Source: SG8-40 sp035528435 (GTDB lineage: Bacteria > Pseudomonadota > Gammaproteobacteria > Burkholderiales > Eutrophovitaceae). Taken from it: 29,770 nucleotides of DNA. Where the stretch lies: the NCBI GenBank assembly GCA_035528435.1, contig DATKYN010000178.1, forward strand, positions 1 through 29,770, read 5' to 3'. The position numbers were made by a program, and so were the translations under genes. Positions 1 to 7,281 of the stretch are shown in pieces. The number at the start of each line of letters is the position of its first letter. Positions within the stretch are counted from its first letter, which is position 1. Below the pieces are notes generated by a model, which was not told the origin of the DNA, searched no databases, and saw only the letters and a program-made list of their open reading frames with translations.

Positions 1-611
1 GCATCCTTTCGCAAATCAAACCGGTCGAATAATGTCTTTGTCAGTGAACCGCGACACCCTTCTGCGAAAACCGTCTGCCTGGCGTGCAGTTCAATTCCGC
101 GCTGATAGTGTTCCGTCTGCTCGCCGTCCTTGCCGACTCCCATATCGCCTGTGGCTACGCCTTTCACGGATCCGTCTTCTCCGTACAGCACCTCAGTGGC
201 AGCAAATCCCGGGTAGATCTCGACGCCGAGCGATTCGGCCTGTTGCCCAAGCCAGCGCACTACATTTCCAAGGCTGACAATATAGTTGCCGGTGTTGTGC
301 ATCGCCGGCGGCGTTGGTAGCCTCAGTGCGCGCTTTTCTGTCAGGAACAGGAGTCGATCTTCCTTTACCGGCGTATGCAGCGGCGCGTCGAGCTCCTGCC
401 AGTTAGGCAGCAACTCGTTGAGCGCGCGGGGTTCGATTACCGCGCCGGAAAGAATGTGCGCGCCAACCTCCGAGCCTTTTTCAACGACACACACGGACAG
501 ATCAGTGTTGTTCTCGCCACTCAGTTGCTTCAGGCGAATCGCGCATGCCAGACCCGCCGGTCCGGCACCAACGATCACTACGTCGTATTCCATCGACTCA
601 CGGTCTGCCAA
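1..611 (-). CDS. etfD: Electron transfer flavoprotein-ubiquinone oxidoreductase (ETF-QO), N-terminal part
   Basis: Inner-membrane flavoprotein that passes electrons from reduced ETF, fed by acyl-CoA and other dehydrogenases, to ubiquinone. The visible 203 residues read MADRESMEYDVVIVGAGPAG at the start, a GxGxxG FAD-binding fold, followed by the family stretches VCVVEKGSEVGAHILSGAV and EGCRGSLTKTLF. The full family length is about 540-550 residues, so the C-terminal part, which should hold the iron-sulfur cluster, lies beyond the left edge. I place the start at the TTG at 611-609 because a perfect AAGGAG ribosome site lies 6 bases before it; the alternative ATG at 593-591 lacks one, and an in-frame TAA lies a short way upstream. 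The N-terminus then resembles Pseudomonas homologues, which also carry a few residues before MEYDVV or MEFDVV. Family identity is secure; the start is inferred. Confidence 0.93.
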   Translation of the reverse strand, partial: MADRESMEYDVVIVGAGPAGLACAIRLKQLSGENNTDLSVCVVEKGSEVGAHILSGAVIEPRALNELLPNWQELDAPLHTPVKEDRLLFLTEKRALRLPTPPAMHNTGNYIVSLGNVVRWLGQQAESLGVEIYPGFAATEVLYGEDGSVKGVATGDMGVGKDGEQTEHYQRGIELHARQTVFAEGCRGSLTKTLFDRFDLRKD

Positions 612-639
612 TGTCTTCTCCTTGTCGGTCGGGCGTGAC

Positions 640-668
640 TGTTAGAATGCGCACCCGGAAAGTTGCAA
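640..668. promoter_or_regulatory. Possible overlapping divergent promoters between ETF-QO and thioesterase genes
   Basis: On the minus strand TTGCAA (668-663) and TCTAAC (646-641) are 16 bases apart and could drive the ETF-QO gene with a short leader. On the plus strand TGTTAGAAT (640-648) is an extended -10 type element that could drive the thioesterase gene with a leader near 90 bases. The two -10 elements overlap, so use of one may hinder the other. Both are weak matches judged by eye. Confidence 0.33.
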
Positions 669-741
669 TGATATAGCGATTGGGCCGGACATTTGTTTGT
701 CCTCGGCTTTCTGATCAATCGCTGAACAATCGGAACGACAC

Positions 742-1152
742 ATGAAAGAAGAACGAAAACGGGTCCGCACGGACCGAATGGCCATGCGCTGGGGAGAAAT
801 GGATGCACTTGGCCACATGAATAATGTTTCTTACCTGCGCTATTTTGAAGAAGTGCGAATCGCGTGGTTCGAAAGCCTCTCCATCGAATATAGAGTTGGT
901 TCCGAAGGGCCGATTCTGGGAACCATTACCTGCAAGTATCTCAAACCGGCGATTTATCCGGTCGAATTCGAGATCAGCTCCTACATTGGTAATGCCGGGC
1001 ACAGCAGTTTTGTGATGTGGCATGAGCTCTACAACGCCAATGACCCGGCGGAACGCTTTGCAGAGGCCGAGGCCAAGTTGGTGTGGATTGACCTGGGAGC
1101 TGGCCGTTCACGGCCGATGCCGGACTGGATCAGGGCGGAAATTCAGGGCTGA
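742..1152 (+). CDS. Acyl-CoA thioesterase, 4HBT/YbgC-like hotdog fold
   Basis: Small cytoplasmic thioesterase of 136 residues, a normal length for the 4-hydroxybenzoyl-CoA thioesterase superfamily, which hydrolyses acyl-CoA thioesters as a homotetramer. The hallmark is at residues 17-33, WGEMDALGHMNNVSYLR, where Asp21 is in the position of the catalytic acid. The ATG at 742 is used; there is only a weak GGAAC ribosome site, and further in-frame ATGs at residues 13 and 15 are possible starts. The gene is divergent from ETF-QO, which fits a loose link to fatty acid turnover, but the substrate cannot be read from the sequence. Its stop codon overlaps the 3' end of the opposing SDR gene by 10 bases. 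Confidence 0.85.
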   Translation: MKEERKRVRTDRMAMRWGEMDALGHMNNVSYLRYFEEVRIAWFESLSIEYRVGSEGPILGTITCKYLKPAIYPVEFEISSYIGNAGHSSFVMWHELYNANDPAERFAEAEAKLVWIDLGAGRSRPMPDWIRAEIQG

Positions 1153-1895
1153 GGGCGGAACGTTTGCCCGCTTACGCCGCGGCTGTCCGGCCCCAGCAGA
1201 TAGAGGTAGAACGGCACCAGACTCTCGGGCGGAGGCAGGTCTTCAGAGAGTTCACCCGGGTGCGTCTTGCTGCGCAAGGGCGAATTAATCGGTCCCGGTA
1301 CCACGGTGTTGATTCGCAGATGATCTTGGCCCGACCATTCGTCAGCCTGAATCCTGGCCAGTGTTTCCAGTCCTGTCTTGGATACGGCATATCCGCCCCA
1401 GAAAGCCGCTGGCGATGACGCATGTGTCTCGGACGTCACTACCACCGATGCGTCCGGAGACTGACGTAGCAGCCGGGCGCACGCCTGATTTATCGCGAAT
1501 GGTGCAATCAGGTTCACGCGCAGCATGCGCTCCCATTCGTCTATCGTTTGCGTATCCAGAGGGGACAGTTTCTCGAAGTGGGAGGCACAGTGTGCGATCC
1601 CGTCCAGCCGATCCAGTTGCTTTTCGAAGAGACCGGCCGCTTGCGCGTATTCACGCCATCCTGCAGTTTCCAGATCGAGTGGCAGTGTGGCGGGCTCAGC
1701 CAGCCCGGCGCGTGTAATCTCGTCATAGATTGCGTCAAGCAGCGCGGTATTGCGGCCGTTAAGAACGACGGTGGCACCGTGCTTCGCACATGCGAGCGCA
1801 ACCGCTCGCCCGAGGCCGCGTGTGGCGCCGGTTACAAGAATCACGCGTCCGGCAAGCAGATTCGCGACGGCCTCATATTGCGCAGGATCAATCAT
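1143..1895 (-). CDS. SDR family oxidoreductase, YciK-like, in the squalene operon
   Basis: Short-chain dehydrogenase/reductase of 250 residues with a Rossmann fold. The cofactor motif TGATRGLG is at residues 22-29, Asn128 is present, and the catalytic Ser155, Tyr169 and Lys173 (GGYAVSK) are kept. The C-terminal FYLYLLGPDSRGVSGQTF resembles the same region of E. coli YciK, whose own function is poorly defined. The usual NAG motif after strand 4 is replaced by Cys-Ala-Ser at 103-105. It is the last gene of the hpnCDE operon; its ATG (1895-1893) lies before the hpnE stop (1890-1888), so the genes overlap and are probably translated together. A TTG just upstream at 1898 is an alternative start. 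A role in isoprenoid or lipid metabolism is suggested only by position. Confidence 0.83.
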   Translation of the reverse strand: MIDPAQYEAVANLLAGRVILVTGATRGLGRAVALACAKHGATVVLNGRNTALLDAIYDEITRAGLAEPATLPLDLETAGWREYAQAAGLFEKQLDRLDGIAHCASHFEKLSPLDTQTIDEWERMLRVNLIAPFAINQACARLLRQSPDASVVVTSETHASSPAAFWGGYAVSKTGLETLARIQADEWSGQDHLRINTVVPGPINSPLRSKTHPGELSEDLPPPESLVPFYLYLLGPDSRGVSGQTFRPQP

Positions 1896-3198
1896 CAATA
1901 TTCAGGATGCTTCGAGCACAGGCCAGGCCGCTTCGCACGGCCGACTCAAGCGTTGCAGGGTACGGGCTGGAAGTGTAGTCGCCGGCGAGAAACAGACCCG
2001 GAACCCCGGTCAGATTTGCAGGCCGCTGGAGTTGTGGTTTCGCGGTGAACGTAGCGCGCTTTTCGGCGATGACCTGAGACCACAGCGGTTCCGGTAACGA
2101 GAACCGTTGCGCCAGTTGTTCATGAATCTGTTGCGCCAGGTCATCCCGGGCGAGGGCCTGGTGGCTGCCTGACGCGCTGATCACCACTCCAAGCATGCCC
2201 GGTTGATTGCACAGGCGGCCACGGTCGAATACCCACTGTACCAGGCTGTTGCGCATTCCGATCATGGCTTCGGGCAGCGTGACCTGAGCCGGATATTGCA
2301 GAAACACCGAATAGATTGGCTGGTAGTCGAATTGGCGGAGCATTTCGAGTTGCGGCGCCAGTTGCGGTATGTTTCCCGCAAGCTTCTCGAGCCGGTGAGG
2401 GCCGACAGCGATGATGAGGTGAGAGTATCGCCGGGTGTGAGAGGCGGTCACCTCGAAACCATCGTCAAGCACCCGCAGTGATGTGGCGGCCTGTCCGGGG
2501 TGTACCAGCCCGCCTCGCCGTCGCACGTATTCGGCGGCCGGTTCGGGAAACAGCGCGCTGAAGTCCACCTTTGGCAACAAGAGATCGCTGGCTGCGCGCG
2601 GGCCGGCGAGGCAATCACTAATCACGTTCAGAAAGACCTGCGCATCAGCCTGGTCCGGGACGGTGTTGAGCGCGGCGATGCAAAGGGGACCCCACAAACA
2701 TTCGATGAGCTCGTGTGGCTGGCGCTGGCGTAGCAACAAATCGGTCGTTGTTAATCCTCTTTCGCAGCGAAAACCGTCCGATTTCATTGATTGCATAAAA
2801 CGCATCGCCGCCACTTTTTCCGAAACAGCCAGACCGCGAGCGAAAACGATTGCGGCGAAAAGATGCAGGGGGCGTGGCAGTCGCGGCGCGCGCATCCTGA
2901 AGTCGGGTTCGACACGAAAGCGTAGTGGCAAACGCAGCAGGTTTGCGGATTCGCCTGTGCCGCTGACCATGCGGATCATGCGCAAGGTTTCTTTGTAGGC
3001 GCCGACAAGAATATGCAGTCCGTTGTCGAGCGCAAGCCCGTTCGTCATCACGCGGCGCGCGCGTCCGCCCAGTGTATTTGCCGCCTCGTAAACGGTGACC
3101 GGAATCTTTCGTGACGCCAGTTCAACCGCGGCAGACATGCCGGCCCAGCCGCCACCGACGATCGCAACATGCGTGGTTTCAGCGGCGGTAGTGGTCAT
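1888..3198 (-). CDS. hpnE: Hydroxysqualene dehydroxylase HpnE
   Basis: FAD-dependent enzyme of 436 residues that reduces hydroxysqualene to squalene, the last step of the HpnCDE route. The FAD fold opens with HVAIVGGGWAG (residues 10-20), followed by an acidic residue in VTVYE and the GGRARR motif of the amine oxidase/phytoene desaturase superfamily. The C-terminal LFLAGDYTSSPYPATLESA is the second flavin-binding block. I start it at the ATG at 3198, which overlaps the hpnD stop in an ATGA; a longer reading frame begins 10 codons earlier inside hpnD but would discard that coupling. Family length is about 420-450. Assignment rests on both sequence and the adjacent hpnC and hpnD; alone it could be mistaken for another phytoene-desaturase-like enzyme. 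Confidence 0.9.
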   Translation of the reverse strand: MTTTAAETTHVAIVGGGWAGMSAAVELASRKIPVTVYEAANTLGGRARRVMTNGLALDNGLHILVGAYKETLRMIRMVSGTGESANLLRLPLRFRVEPDFRMRAPRLPRPLHLFAAIVFARGLAVSEKVAAMRFMQSMKSDGFRCERGLTTTDLLLRQRQPHELIECLWGPLCIAALNTVPDQADAQVFLNVISDCLAGPRAASDLLLPKVDFSALFPEPAAEYVRRRGGLVHPGQAATSLRVLDDGFEVTASHTRRYSHLIIAVGPHRLEKLAGNIPQLAPQLEMLRQFDYQPIYSVFLQYPAQVTLPEAMIGMRNSLVQWVFDRGRLCNQPGMLGVVISASGSHQALARDDLAQQIHEQLAQRFSLPEPLWSQVIAEKRATFTAKPQLQRPANLTGVPGLFLAGDYTSSPYPATLESAVRSGLACARSILNIDD

Positions 3199-4028
3199 GC
3201 TTTGAGCCAGGTGCGCCACGCGATCCATAGTTTACGGATCGGGGTCATGCTGGCGCGCGTGGTCAGCACGTCTACCTGTTTCGTTGCAATGTCGTTTAGC
3301 AACGCCTGATAGATTCCCGCCATCACGAGTCCGGGGCGCTGCGATTGGCGATCCCGGTCGGGCAGTGCCGCAAAAGCACGGGCATAGTAATCCCGTGCCC
3401 GTTCGATTTGAAAGCGTACCAGTTCACCGAAGTGGGCCGATGTGCGCCCACGCAAAATCTCATCGGCATCAATCTGGAATCGTGCCAGTTCGTCCATCGG
3501 TATGTAGATGCGATTGCGGCGGGCATCCTCGCCAACGTCGCGGATGATGTTGGTCAGTTGGAACGCCGTCCCCAGGTTTTCTGCATACTCGAGCGTACTT
3601 GCCGCGGTTCGCCCGAATATTTCGGCAGCCATGAGGCCGACGACGCCGGCAACGCGATGACAATATACTTGCAGGTCATCGAAACAGGCGTATCGATTCT
3701 GAGCCAGATCCATTTCCATACCGTCAATGACGTCATAAAACCGTGACTCGGGCAGTTCGAACGTTCCTATCGCCGGACTCAGGGCGCGCGTGACCGGATG
3801 TTGTGGCGTGCCGTGGAACAGTTCGCCGATCTCCGTCCGCCACCAGTGAAGTCTGGTCCGTGCGAGATCGACATCGGTGCATTCATCGACTACATCATCG
3901 ACTTCGCGACAAAAGGCGTACAGAGCCGTAATGGCGCGTCGCTTTTCGGGCGGCAGAAAGAGAAAACTGTAGTAGAAACTGGAGCCGCTTTTCGCCGCTT
4001 TATGTTGGCAGTACTGCTCGGGTGTCAT
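3195..4028 (-). CDS. hpnD: Presqualene diphosphate synthase HpnD
   Basis: Condenses two farnesyl diphosphates head to head into presqualene diphosphate. It has 277 residues and the all-alpha squalene/phytoene synthase fold. The first Mg-diphosphate motif DDVVDE is at residues 44-49, and the second has Asn160, Asp164 and Asp168 in NIIRDVGEDARRNRIYIP. The start ATG overlaps the hpnC stop and its own stop overlaps the hpnE ATG, both as ATGA, so the three enzymes are probably made in fixed ratio. HpnC and HpnD are related to each other; I call this one HpnD because of its position and its closer match to the classical squalene/phytoene synthase motifs. Confidence 0.9.
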   Translation of the reverse strand: MTPEQYCQHKAAKSGSSFYYSFLFLPPEKRRAITALYAFCREVDDVVDECTDVDLARTRLHWWRTEIGELFHGTPQHPVTRALSPAIGTFELPESRFYDVIDGMEMDLAQNRYACFDDLQVYCHRVAGVVGLMAAEIFGRTAASTLEYAENLGTAFQLTNIIRDVGEDARRNRIYIPMDELARFQIDADEILRGRTSAHFGELVRFQIERARDYYARAFAALPDRDRQSQRPGLVMAGIYQALLNDIATKQVDVLTTRASMTPIRKLWIAWRTWLKA

Positions 4029-4840
4029 CGGTAGCTGAAGATGGAGCGGTAAAGCATGATGATCCAGTCGGATGCGCGCAGCACCGGCCGCTGGTTGAAT
4101 ACATCGCCCTGGATCGCATGCAGTTTCTCAAGAATACGGGTTCCACCGCAGACGATCATTCGCAATTCCAGGCCGATGCGGCCCGGCAAAGCAAGACCTA
4201 ACGGAGCGCCCGACTTGAGCATGGACTGAGCCCGTTCTATCTGGAAAGTCATGAGCGATGCCCAATTTCCCGCCGGGTCTTCCGCTGCGATCTGGGTTTC
4301 GCTTATACCGAAGTCCTGCAATTCATCAAGTGACAGGTAGATACGATTTCGCCGGTAATCAGCTCCGATGTCCTGGAGGAAGTTGATCAGCTGAAGGCTG
4401 GTGCAGATCCTGTCTGAATGATAGAGGTTCGTTTCGCTCACTGAGCCGTAGAGGTGTAACAGCAATCGACCGACCGGATTCGCTGAACGGCGGCAATAGT
4501 CAAGGACCTCGGCAAAGCTGGCGTAGCGATTCTTGACCACGTCCTGGGAAAAAGCCGACAACAGGTCTCGAAACAGCCCGATTGGCAGGCCGTACTGCCT
4601 GATAACCTGCTTCAGCTCCACAAAAAGCGCGGTTAGCGGGGCACCATCCTGCTCGATGATGTCAAGCTGCCGTTGATATTCTCCAAGTTTATACAATCTT
4701 TGCGATGGCGGATCGTCGCCCTCATCAGCAAAATCGTCAGCAGTTCGGGCAAATTGGTAAATCAGCTCGATCGGCCGACGCAGCCGCTTGGGCAGCAAAA
4801 CGGACGCAACCGGGAAATTCTCGTAGTGATCAATCCCCAT
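4025..4840 (-). CDS. hpnC: Hydroxysqualene synthase HpnC
   Basis: Converts presqualene diphosphate to hydroxysqualene. It has 271 residues in the squalene/phytoene synthase family, with DDFADE at residues 35-40 and Asn153-Asp157-Asp161 in NFLQDIGADYRRNRIYLS. The opening HYENFPVASVLLPKRLRRP is typical of HpnC proteins. It is the first gene of the operon hpnC-hpnD-hpnE-SDR and is divergent from tRNA-Leu. The ATG at 4840 is the only reasonable start, although no clear ribosome site precedes it. No squalene-hopene cyclase is in the window, so whether the squalene is cyclised to hopanoids cannot be decided here. Confidence 0.9.
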   Translation of the reverse strand: MGIDHYENFPVASVLLPKRLRRPIELIYQFARTADDFADEGDDPPSQRLYKLGEYQRQLDIIEQDGAPLTALFVELKQVIRQYGLPIGLFRDLLSAFSQDVVKNRYASFAEVLDYCRRSANPVGRLLLHLYGSVSETNLYHSDRICTSLQLINFLQDIGADYRRNRIYLSLDELQDFGISETQIAAEDPAGNWASLMTFQIERAQSMLKSGAPLGLALPGRIGLELRMIVCGGTRILEKLHAIQGDVFNQRPVLRASDWIIMLYRSIFSYR

Positions 4841-4943
4841 CGTTTAGGAGTGGTAGGGTAAGTCTTAAAAAAAACAATGGGTTAAAAAAGACGGGCGAAC
4901 AAGGAAATCGCCGATCAAGTGGCGGTACAAGGGGGGATTATAT

Positions 4944-4949
4944 TAAAAT
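4944..4949 (+). promoter_or_regulatory. Possible -10 element of the tRNA-Leu promoter
   Basis: TAAAAT lies 9 bases before the mature tRNA 5' end and is followed by a GC-rich stretch like the discriminator of stable RNA promoters. No good -35 element is visible 16-18 bases upstream, so the call is tentative. Confidence 0.4.
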
Positions 4950-4958
4950 GCTGCGGTC

Positions 4959-5043
<85 letters not shown>

Positions 5044-5220
5044 ATTTCCTGTCAGCGGCCGGTTTGCCGCGACGGGATTGATCGACACAGCATTTTGCAA
5101 ATCAGTATCTGGCCGAGCGGTATTGACGGCCCCGGGTCTGAACGACCGCGTATCCAACAACATAGACAGGGTTAATGCACTTGATGGCCAGCGTACCTTG
5201 TTCCGAAAGCTAGAGAATCG

Positions 5221-6528
5221 ATGCAAACAAATCTAGAAACACTCAGTTCCCTTGAACGCCGTCTCTCTATCACGGTGCCGATGCAGGATGTGGACACCGA
5301 GGTGGCTAATCGCCTCAAGCGCCTCTCCCGTACTGTCAAGATTCACGGCTTTCGACCCGGCAAGGTTCCGGTAAAAATCGTTGAGCAACAATACGGGGGG
5401 CAGGTCCGGCAGGAAGTGCTGGGCGATACCATACAGAAGAGTTTCGGCGACGCCGTGCGTGAGCAGAACCTTCGTGTGGCCGGCCTCCCAAAGATTGAGG
5501 TTCAGTCGGGGGAAGGCGCGGCCGGCAAGTTCGAATACACCGCGACCTTCGAGGTTTATCCTGAAATCAAGCTGGGAGACCTGTCTGCTGCCGTCGTAGA
5601 GAAGCCGACTGTCGAAGTAGGTGATGCGGAAGTCGACAAGACGATCGAGGTGTTGCGCAAACAGCGGGCCGTTTTCGAGCCGGTTGAGCGTGCGGCTGCA
5701 TCCGGCGATCAGGTAAAGATCGATTACAAGGGCAGCATCGACGGCGAGGCGTTCGAAGGAGGGTCGGCGGAAGGAACCGTCGTTCAGCTGGGAGAAGGCA
5801 GATTGCTGCCTGACTTCGAATCGAATGTAATCGGTCTTGGCGTGGGTGAATCCCGGACATTCGAAATGAAATTCCCCGACGACTATCATGGTAAGGAGGT
5901 TGCGGGAAAACAGGCGAAGTTCGAGATTTCGCTGCATGAGGTCCTTGCGGCACGCCTGCCGGAGATCGATGCCGATTTTGCCAAGACACTGGGTGTTGCA
6001 GACGGTGATCTTGAGAAAATGCGGGGTGAGGTTCGTGACAATCTTGAGCGTGAGGTGAAGCGCCGTTCCGAGGCGCAGCTCAAGGACAGGGTGATGAAGA
6101 CGCTCCTGGATACGGCGACGCTGGAGGTGCCTCAGTCGCTGGTTGAAGAGGAAATTGATCGCCTGGTGGAGCAAATGAAGCAGAATATGCAGACACGTGG
6201 CATGAACACCGAGGGTGTGCCGTTTCCGCGGGACGCGTTCAGCGAGGAGGCGACCCGGCGCGTGCAACTGGGACTGATCGTTTCCGAGGTGGTGAGCAAG
6301 CACGCATTGAGCGCCAAGCCCGAACAGGTCAAGGAGCTCGTCGAGGAACAAGCCAGGGCTTATGAGCAGCCGGACGAGGTGCGGCGCTGGTATTACCAGT
6401 CGCCGGAGCGGTTGCGCGAAATCGAGTCAGTGGTGCTCGAGGCGAACCTGGTCAAGTGGGTAGTTGAGCAGGCGAAGATCGAAGACAAACCGATGGCTTT
6501 TGATGATTTGATGGGGAATGCGCAATGA
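5221..6528 (+). CDS. tig: Trigger factor (ribosome-associated chaperone and prolyl isomerase)
   Basis: Binds at the ribosomal exit tunnel and shields nascent chains. It has 435 residues, the usual length. The ribosome-docking signature GFRPGKVP is at residues 43-50 in the N-terminal domain, the FKBP-type prolyl isomerase domain covers about 162-243 (GDQVKIDYKGSIDGEAFEGG onward), and the helical substrate-binding domain follows to the end. The ATG at 5221 has a weak AGAGAA ribosome site. Its stop overlaps the clpP start as ATGA, which would couple the chaperone to the protease subunit; in E. coli the two genes are separated by a sizeable spacer. Confidence 0.98.
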   Translation: MQTNLETLSSLERRLSITVPMQDVDTEVANRLKRLSRTVKIHGFRPGKVPVKIVEQQYGGQVRQEVLGDTIQKSFGDAVREQNLRVAGLPKIEVQSGEGAAGKFEYTATFEVYPEIKLGDLSAAVVEKPTVEVGDAEVDKTIEVLRKQRAVFEPVERAAASGDQVKIDYKGSIDGEAFEGGSAEGTVVQLGEGRLLPDFESNVIGLGVGESRTFEMKFPDDYHGKEVAGKQAKFEISLHEVLAARLPEIDADFAKTLGVADGDLEKMRGEVRDNLEREVKRRSEAQLKDRVMKTLLDTATLEVPQSLVEEEIDRLVEQMKQNMQTRGMNTEGVPFPRDAFSEEATRRVQLGLIVSEVVSKHALSAKPEQVKELVEEQARAYEQPDEVRRWYYQSPERLREIESVVLEANLVKWVVEQAKIEDKPMAFDDLMGNAQ

Positions 6529-7166
6529 AGTGGATGCAGGACGGACTTGACGACCCCCGCGCTCTCGGGCTCGTCCCCATGGTTATTGAGCACAGCGGCA
6601 GGGGCGAGCGTGCCTATGACATCTATTCGCGTTTGCTCAAGGAGCGCGTCGTATTTCTGGTAGGGCCTGTCAACGAGGTCAGCGCCAATCTGATCGTCGC
6701 GCAGATGCTGTTTCTGGAGTCCGAGAACCCGGAGAAGGATATTTCGTTCTATATCAACTCGCCAGGTGGGTCGGTATCTGCGGGGCTGGCAATTTATGAC
6801 ACCATGCAGTTCATCAAGCCCGATGTGAGCACGCTGTGCGTTGGCCAGGCGGCCAGTATGGGTGCCTTCCTGCTCTGCGCAGGAGCCCGGAAGAAGCGCT
6901 TTGCCCTGCCAAATTCCCGTGTGATGATTCATCAGCCGATGGGCGGATTTCAGGGTCAGGCTTCGGATATCGAGATTCACGCCAAGGAGATCCTCTATTT
7001 GCGGGAACGGTTGAACCAGCTGTTGTCTCACCATACCGGGAAGGATGTTGAGACAATTCAGAGGGATACAGATCGTGATAATTTCCTAAGCGCCGAAGAG
7101 TCTGTAAAGTACGGATTAATCGATCAGGTGCTCGTAAATCGTGCTGCCGAAAGTCAATCGACCTGA
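6525..7166 (+). CDS. clpP: ATP-dependent Clp protease proteolytic subunit
   Basis: Serine peptidase that forms the tetradecameric barrel of ClpXP in the cytoplasm. It has 213 residues. The catalytic triad is Ser111 (GQAASMGAFLL), His136 (MIHQP) and Asp185 (DTDRDNF), the same numbers as in the E. coli precursor. Alignment with E. coli ClpP suggests removal of a 14-residue propeptide before Gly15-Leu-Val-Pro. The start lies inside the tig stop codon (ATGA), and clpX follows after 115 bases, which hold a weak 6-bp hairpin (7174-7192) without a U-tract and no clear promoter. Confidence 0.98.
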   Translation: MKWMQDGLDDPRALGLVPMVIEHSGRGERAYDIYSRLLKERVVFLVGPVNEVSANLIVAQMLFLESENPEKDISFYINSPGGSVSAGLAIYDTMQFIKPDVSTLCVGQAASMGAFLLCAGARKKRFALPNSRVMIHQPMGGFQGQASDIEIHAKEILYLRERLNQLLSHHTGKDVETIQRDTDRDNFLSAEESVKYGLIDQVLVNRAAESQST

Positions 7167-7281
7167 TGGCCGTGGCTTTGGGCGCAAAAGCCGGTGCGCG
7201 GCGACAAGGACCAGATTTCGCTTTGGAACCACTAGCGTTTTTGGTGTCCGAAACATCTACTGAAAGTGGAATTGATAACTG

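Noticed and set aside
5233..6351. 372-codon open frame on the minus strand inside tig
   Set aside because: It is antisense to a full-length, well-matched trigger factor gene and its translation shows no family motifs; long antisense frames are common in GC-rich coding sequence.
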